In this document: piece after piece, positions 42,549-46,737 of the stretch | How positions within the stretch are numbered: position 1 is the stretch's first letter | Layout of the letters: each line of letters starts with the position of its first letter | Origin: an uncultured Verrucomicrobiota bacterium | GTDB taxonomy: Bacteria; Verrucomicrobiota; Kiritimatiellia; SS1-B-03-39; UBA6053 | Reading direction: 5' to 3' | DNA: 46,737 nt | NCBI GenBank assembly: GCA_937127435.1 | Contig: CAKZLZ010000181.1 | Location: 1 to 46,737, forward strand | Made by a program: the position numbers and the translations under genes | Notes under the pieces: generated by a model | What the model saw: only the letters and a program-made list of their open reading frames with translations | Databases searched by the model: none | What the model was told of the DNA's origin: nothing

Positions 42549-44540
42549 CTAGGAAATGATGAGTCCTTTGAGATTAAAGCTCTCCAAAGCCTTACGTGTG
42601 GACGTACCCACCGCCAGCCAATCCCGGTTGACAGTCTTTTCTTCCGGAAACTTTTTAAAGTAGGCGCGAACTGTACTGCTGGAGGTAAACAGGACCCGCT
42701 GGAAATCCAATTCGGGTAATGTTTCATGCGGGGTGTTTGCGTTTTCGTAGTAGACTTGAGAGTCCAATTCAATTCCCGTCCCTGCGAAGGCTTTTTTACG
42801 ATCTGCTACCGGCGAGGCGCTGGAGCAGAGATATCCGTAGACCCCGGGGGTTAAATCCGGATGGGAGGCAAGGGCGGCCGCACCGCCAAATCCTTCGGGG
42901 ACCGCATCGGCTTTGATTCCGTATTCTGCCAGGGTCTTTGCGGTAAGCGGGCCGACGGCCAGAATTTTTTTACCGGCAAGGGCCCGGACGTCACTGAATT
43001 GAAGTAAAGCTTCCATGACCCATTTTACCGCCGGGGATGAAGGAAAGATCAGGCCTTGCCATTTCGCTAATCCAGCCTGGAGGATATCGATTCGCTCCTG
43101 CAGAGGACGGGGTTGCAATTCGATCATGGGAAAGTGCAGAAGCGGTCCGTGTTTCAAAAATTTCGCCGGGTCAGTTCCGGTAAACAGGGTGTAACAAGGA
43201 TTGTGACTGCGCGGCCCCACCAGTAGAACCGCCGGAGATTCCAAGGGTTCTGTATGAATTTTTTCGAGGGTGCTGCGGATCAGTTTTTCTTGAGGCGTTC
43301 CCAGATGGAGTCCGGCCGTTACCGGCGTTTTTATATCCCATCCGGCTTCCAAAAGCCGTTTTTGGGAGAGGGCAATATCCCGGACCCCCATATAAATCGC
43401 GAGATTGCCGTGTTGGGGAGACAGGGCGGCGGGTTCATGATCCATCAGACCTTTATGTCCGCTGAGAAAGGTAATGCTTCTTCCTTCGGTGCGGTGGGTC
43501 AAGCTGCATTGTCCGCGGGCGGCGGTAACCAATGCGGCGGAAACGCCCGGCACCACTTCGGTGCGTAATCCCCAGTCTCGGCAATAGTCCAGCGTCTCGC
43601 CCAAATGGCCGAGAATCCCGGGTTCCCCTCCGTGCAGGCGCAGCACCAGTTTGCCTTTTTCGGCTTCATGTAAAATGCGGCGGTGAATATGCGGTTGGGT
43701 GGTGGAGTGGGAGTGCCCTTTTTTCCCCACATATTCTCCGCGGTCCCCCAGAAGCTTTCGTACTTCTTCAGGAATCAACCGGTCGTGTAAAATAAGATCG
43801 GCGGCCTGGATGAGGCTGTGGGCGAGACCGCCCAACATGCGGGCATCCGCGGGGCAACCCACCATGGCAACCAGGCCGGCATTTTGACGGACATCGATTT
43901 TCCGTAAAGCGTCGATAAGATCGGTACGCTCGGTTTTTACCGTGATGGCGAGCCGGCCCTGTAATGGGGTGGTTTCGTAATCGAGCCACTCTGTGATGCG
44001 GTCCTCCAGTCCTAATCGTTGCAAGGCGCAGCCGGCAATGATCACGGCGTCGTATTCTCCCGCATCCAGTTGGGCCAGGCGTTGTCCAATATCCCCCCGA
44101 ATGGACTTGAAGCTGGTGTCCGGGTAAATTTTCCGCATGGCGGCTTCCCGTACCGGGGAGCTGGTACCAATGACCCCGCCTTGTTTGAGATCGATCCCTT
44201 CGCGAATCACCAGGGAATCCCGGGTGTCCTGCGCAGGCAACATGGCCGCAATGGTTAAGCCTTCGGTTATGGGATTCGGAAGATCTTTGGCACTGTGTAC
44301 CACAATGTCCGCCTCTCCGCCCAATTGCATTTGATCCAGGTCCCGGCTGAAAAAATCGGTGGGGACGGCCGCATCGGTGAGCGGGGTTTTGAGATCCCGG
44401 TCACCGATGGTTTTCATGCTCTCTACCGAAAAATCCACATTCGGCAGGGCTTGCTTTAGAAACGGCAGGGCTTCATCCACCTGCAAGCGTGCCAGGTGAC
44501 TGCTACGGGAGAGGATGCGAAGAGACGTCTTTTGGGTCAT
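42549..44540 (-). CDS. HemC-like / CobA-like / HemD siroheme-synthesis fusion
   Basis: 663 residues. Residues 1-220 match porphobilinogen deaminase (HemC) domains 1-2 (ILSRSSHLARLQVDEALPFL, VHSAKDLPNPITEGL, LQRLGLEDRI), but domain 3 with the dipyrromethane-cofactor Cys is missing and the SSLRR motif reads SSPVR. Residues 222-455 match uroporphyrinogen-III methyltransferase (LILHDRL, VVPGVSAALVTAARG), with GAGPGDP replaced by GCPADAR and GGDP by GGEP. Residues 470-663 resemble uroporphyrinogen-III synthase (HemD). Expected role: siroheme for NirA-type reductases; the altered motifs make activity of the first domain doubtful. Starts three bases after cysN. Confidence 0.85.
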   Translation of the reverse strand: MTQKTSLRILSRSSHLARLQVDEALPFLKQALPNVDFSVESMKTIGDRDLKTPLTDAAVPTDFFSRDLDQMQLGGEADIVVHSAKDLPNPITEGLTIAAMLPAQDTRDSLVIREGIDLKQGGVIGTSSPVREAAMRKIYPDTSFKSIRGDIGQRLAQLDAGEYDAVIIAGCALQRLGLEDRITEWLDYETTPLQGRLAITVKTERTDLIDALRKIDVRQNAGLVAMVGCPADARMLGGLAHSLIQAADLILHDRLIPEEVRKLLGDRGEYVGKKGHSHSTTQPHIHRRILHEAEKGKLVLRLHGGEPGILGHLGETLDYCRDWGLRTEVVPGVSAALVTAARGQCSLTHRTEGRSITFLSGHKGLMDHEPAALSPQHGNLAIYMGVRDIALSQKRLLEAGWDIKTPVTAGLHLGTPQEKLIRSTLEKIHTEPLESPAVLLVGPRSHNPCYTLFTGTDPAKFLKHGPLLHFPMIELQPRPLQERIDILQAGLAKWQGLIFPSSPAVKWVMEALLQFSDVRALAGKKILAVGPLTAKTLAEYGIKADAVPEGFGGAAALASHPDLTPGVYGYLCSSASPVADRKKAFAGTGIELDSQVYYENANTPHETLPELDFQRVLFTSSSTVRAYFKKFPEEKTVNRDWLAVGTSTRKALESFNLKGLIIS

Positions 44541-44543
44541 GGT

Positions 44544-45878
44544 TTAAATGGCGTAATCCGTGAAGTCTGGAACCGGCTGGGGTTTTTCCGGAGAGCGGAG
44601 CATCCCGGCAGCCACAGTATCATTACTGGCTTCATCAATAATCACAAAACCGCCGACATAACGATTCTTTTTATACGCGTCATAAACCAGAGGCGCCATG
44701 GATTTAAATTTGACCCGTCCAATATCGTTGAGTTTGATATCCGTAGGATTGTCAATTTCTTCCAGGGTATGCACATCAATCTGGTTTACCAGTTCTTTGA
44801 ACACGACCTTGGTGGTACGGGAGCCGTGTTTGATGAGATATTTTTTCCCGAGTTGAAGTCCTTGTTCATGCATCCAGCAAAGATGGGCATCGTGATCCTG
44901 GGTGGTATAGGGCAGGTTATCCAAACCGGTCAGGGTGTCTCCCCGGCTGATGTCGATATTGTTTTCCAACTCGATGGAAACGGACTGAGGACAAAAGGCT
45001 TCATCTGCAGGGCCTTCGTGGGTGAGAATAGATTTCACTTTGCTGCGGGCGCCGTTGGGTAATACGCCAACGGGGTCACCGACTTTGATGGTACCGCCGG
45101 TGATTTGTCCGGCGAAGCCACGGTAGTCGTGATGTTCGTCGGTGTGCGGACGAATCACGTACTGAACCGGCATCCGGAAATCTTTCAGGTTCCAGTCTGA
45201 GGCAATGTAAACATCTTCCAGGTGACTCAGCAAGGTGGGACCGTGGTACCAGGGCATATTGGCGGATTCGGTGACCACATTGTCGCCTTTGAGCGCGGAG
45301 ATAGGAATAAAGCTGATGTCCCGGATATCCAGACGGGGAATGAACTCATAAAATTCTTCCCGGATTTCGCGGAAGCGTTCTTCGCTGTAGTCGACCAAAT
45401 CCATCTTGTTAATGCAGACGGTCATATGGGGAATTCCCAACAACGAACTGATGTAGGCGTGACGTTTGGATTGTTCAACCACGCCGTTCCGGGCGTCGAT
45501 GAGCACCAATGCCATATTGGCTGTGGAGGCGCCAGTTACCATGTTCCGGGTGTACTGGACGTGTCCGGGCGTGTCGGCAATAATGAATTTGCGGCGGGGG
45601 GTTGCGAAATAGCGGTAGGCCACATCGATGGTGATGCCCTGTTCGCGTTCGGAGCGGAGACCGTCGGTAAGATTGGCAAGATTCACTTCGGTTCCGCCCG
45701 CAAGGTCGGCGGAACGTTCGAGGGATTCCCACTGGTCTTCAAAAATAGATTTTGAATCGTGGAGCAGACGGCCGATGAGGGTACTTTTACCATCATCCAC
45801 GGAGCCGGCGGTTGTAAAGCGCATGAGTTGAGTTTCAGTGCCTTCAGTGAAGGAGGAAGAGGGGGAAGTTGCGTTCAT
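44544..45878 (-). CDS. cysN: Sulfate adenylyltransferase GTPase subunit
   Basis: 444-residue EF-Tu-like GTPase that drives APS synthesis by CysD. G1 TAGSVDDGKSTLIGRLLHDS, G2 region REQGITIDVAYRYF, G3 ADTPGHVQYTRNMVTGAS, G4 CINKMDL, then two beta-barrel domains (MPVQYVIRPHTDEHHDYRGF). No APS kinase (CysC) fused at the C-terminus. Downstream of cysD after a repeat-containing gap and three bases upstream of the siroheme fusion gene. Confidence 0.96.
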   Translation of the reverse strand: MNATSPSSSFTEGTETQLMRFTTAGSVDDGKSTLIGRLLHDSKSIFEDQWESLERSADLAGGTEVNLANLTDGLRSEREQGITIDVAYRYFATPRRKFIIADTPGHVQYTRNMVTGASTANMALVLIDARNGVVEQSKRHAYISSLLGIPHMTVCINKMDLVDYSEERFREIREEFYEFIPRLDIRDISFIPISALKGDNVVTESANMPWYHGPTLLSHLEDVYIASDWNLKDFRMPVQYVIRPHTDEHHDYRGFAGQITGGTIKVGDPVGVLPNGARSKVKSILTHEGPADEAFCPQSVSIELENNIDISRGDTLTGLDNLPYTTQDHDAHLCWMHEQGLQLGKKYLIKHGSRTTKVVFKELVNQIDVHTLEEIDNPTDIKLNDIGRVKFKSMAPLVYDAYKKNRYVGGFVIIDEASNDTVAAGMLRSPEKPQPVPDFTDYAI

Positions 45879-45881
45879 TTG

Positions 45882-46014
45882 ATTTATGATTTGAGATTTA
45901 AAATTTGAGATTTGGATAGGGGGAAACGAAAGCGGTTGAAGGATGATTCAGAACCAAAGTTCTCACTTTCATCTCCCGGCTTTCATCTCCCATTTTTAGA
46001 CTTCGCCTAAAAAT
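45882..46014. repeat. Simple direct repeats in the cysD-cysN spacer
   Basis: The 128-bp spacer holds ATTTGAGATTT twice (45889-45914), CTTTCATCTCCC at 45966-45977 and 45980-45991 (14-bp period), and an inverted repeat ATTTTTAG/CTAAAAAT (45992-46014) that covers the cysD stop. Reads like a slippage-prone or dispersed intergenic repeat; such a long gap is unusual between cysD and cysN. Confidence 0.55.
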
Positions 46015-46737
46015 ATCCCTCCCGTTTGCGGTCTTCCATGGAGCTTTCGGAGACTTTGTCGTCGGCGCGTCCACCCCGTTCGGTGACCCGGGCGGAAGCC
46101 ACTTCGGCGAGGATGTCGCCAATTTCAGAGGCATCGGATTCAATGCAACCGGTGGTCATAATATCTCCGATGGTGCGAACCCGTACTTTGAGGGTTTTCA
46201 CTTCTTCGCCTTCTTTCGGGGGAAGAAGGTCATTGACCGGGAGCCACTGGCCTTTGCGCCGGACCACTTCGCGGTCATGGGCAAAATAGATATGGGGCAG
46301 GTCGAGTTTTTCCTGACCGATGTATTCCCAGATGTCGGCTTCGGTCCAGTTGGAAATCGGGAAGACCCGCATATTCTGTCCGGGCTGCACCCGGCCGTTG
46401 TAGATGTTCCACAGTTCCGGCCGTTGTTTTTTGGGTTCCCATTGACCGAACTCATCGCGGAAAGAAAAGAAACGTTCTTTGGCCCGTGCTTTCTCTTCAT
46501 CGCGGCGGGCGCCGCCCAGGGCTGCGTCAAATTGAAATTCTTCGATGGCGGCCAGAAGGGTGGGGATCTGCAGGCGGTTCCGGCTGAGTTCGCCGGGCAC
46601 CTGGGTGGCAATCCCTTTGGCGAGGGCGTCTTCGACGGTGCGTACGATCAATTTGGCCCCCAGCTCATTGGCCCGGCGGTCACGAAATTCGTTTAACTCC
46701 GGAAAGTTATGACCGGTGTCGACATTGAGGAGCGGGA
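46007..46737 (-). CDS. cysD: Sulfate adenylyltransferase catalytic subunit, 5' end outside window
   Basis: The minus strand is open from the right edge to a TAG at 46009-46007, giving the C-terminal 243 residues of a protein normally near 300. Features: PLLNVDTGHNFPELNEFRDR at the edge (the PAPS-reductase-like fold), FDAALGGARRDEEKARAKER (phosphate-binding), VFPISNWTEADIWEYI and TIGDIMTTGCIESDA, ending SSMEDRKREGYF. Forms the ATP sulfurylase with CysN. Confidence 0.95.
   Translation of the reverse strand, partial: PLLNVDTGHNFPELNEFRDRRANELGAKLIVRTVEDALAKGIATQVPGELSRNRLQIPTLLAAIEEFQFDAALGGARRDEEKARAKERFFSFRDEFGQWEPKKQRPELWNIYNGRVQPGQNMRVFPISNWTEADIWEYIGQEKLDLPHIYFAHDREVVRRKGQWLPVNDLLPPKEGEEVKTLKVRVRTIGDIMTTGCIESDASEIGDILAEVASARVTERGGRADDKVSESSMEDRKREGYF

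Noticed and set aside
1..46737. CRISPR arrays, tRNA, rRNA, prophage or replication origin
   Set aside because: I looked for regular repeat-spacer units, tRNA-like cloverleaf ends and phage or dnaA-box clusters and saw none.

Overview
The window comes from a Gram-negative heterotroph. It encodes two predicted outer-membrane beta-barrels, a lipoprotein and periplasmic binding proteins. The TPR gene at the left edge and the urea/nitrate gene order suggest the PVC group, most likely Verrucomicrobiota or Kiritimatiellota. That placement is inference from recalled resemblance, with no marker gene to fix it. Most of the window is devoted to acquiring and assimilating nitrogen, with the cofactor pathways this needs.

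Layout. 1-3324: a partial TPR protein gene (minus strand), an N-acetylmuramoyl-L-alanine amidase and argC. 3325-3888: a regulatory gap with a sigma-54 promoter. 3889-14534: a urea operon, urtABCDE (ABC transporter), an outer-membrane barrel, then urease ureAB (fused), ureC, ureF and ureG; no ureD or ureE is present. 14546-21538 (minus): a nitrate ABC transporter operon nrtABCD followed by a split D-glutamate cyclase pair (DUF1445 and DUF4392 proteins). 21909-23651: a NirA-like siroheme reductase, divergent from nrt. 23791-32481: a second nitrate unit with a sigma-54 promoter, a small ORF, an intrinsic terminator, an alginate-export-type barrel, NirA, a CysJ-like diflavin reductase and a 1174-residue fused nitrate reductase. 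32476-32701: a 202-bp element with terminal inverted repeats and a 12-bp direct repeat, resembling a MITE. 32739-37752: a rhodanese lipoprotein with an apparent frameshift and molybdenum cofactor genes (MoaE-MoeB-rhodanese fusion, moaD, mobA, MOSC, moeA, moaC). 37897-41739: araBDA. 41827-46737 (minus): phoU, a HemC-like/CobA-like/HemD fusion, cysN and the 3' part of cysD.

How it fits together. Urea is imported and hydrolysed to ammonium. Nitrate is imported by NrtABCD, reduced by a molybdenum enzyme (cofactor genes adjacent) and then by siroheme nitrite reductase (tetrapyrrole and sulfate activation genes at the right end). The diflavin protein probably supplies NAD(P)H electrons to the hemoprotein: both carry the same short N-terminal motif, related to the CysJ oligomerisation segment.

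The regulatory layer is the most notable part. Sequences matching the -24/-12 consensus with exact GG-N10-GC spacing lie before all three nitrogen units (urt-ure, nrt, nas). Both nitrate units also have an intrinsic terminator between promoter and first large gene, implying transcription antitermination. The nas leader contains a small ORF whose product resembles the N-terminus of the divergent NirA-like protein.
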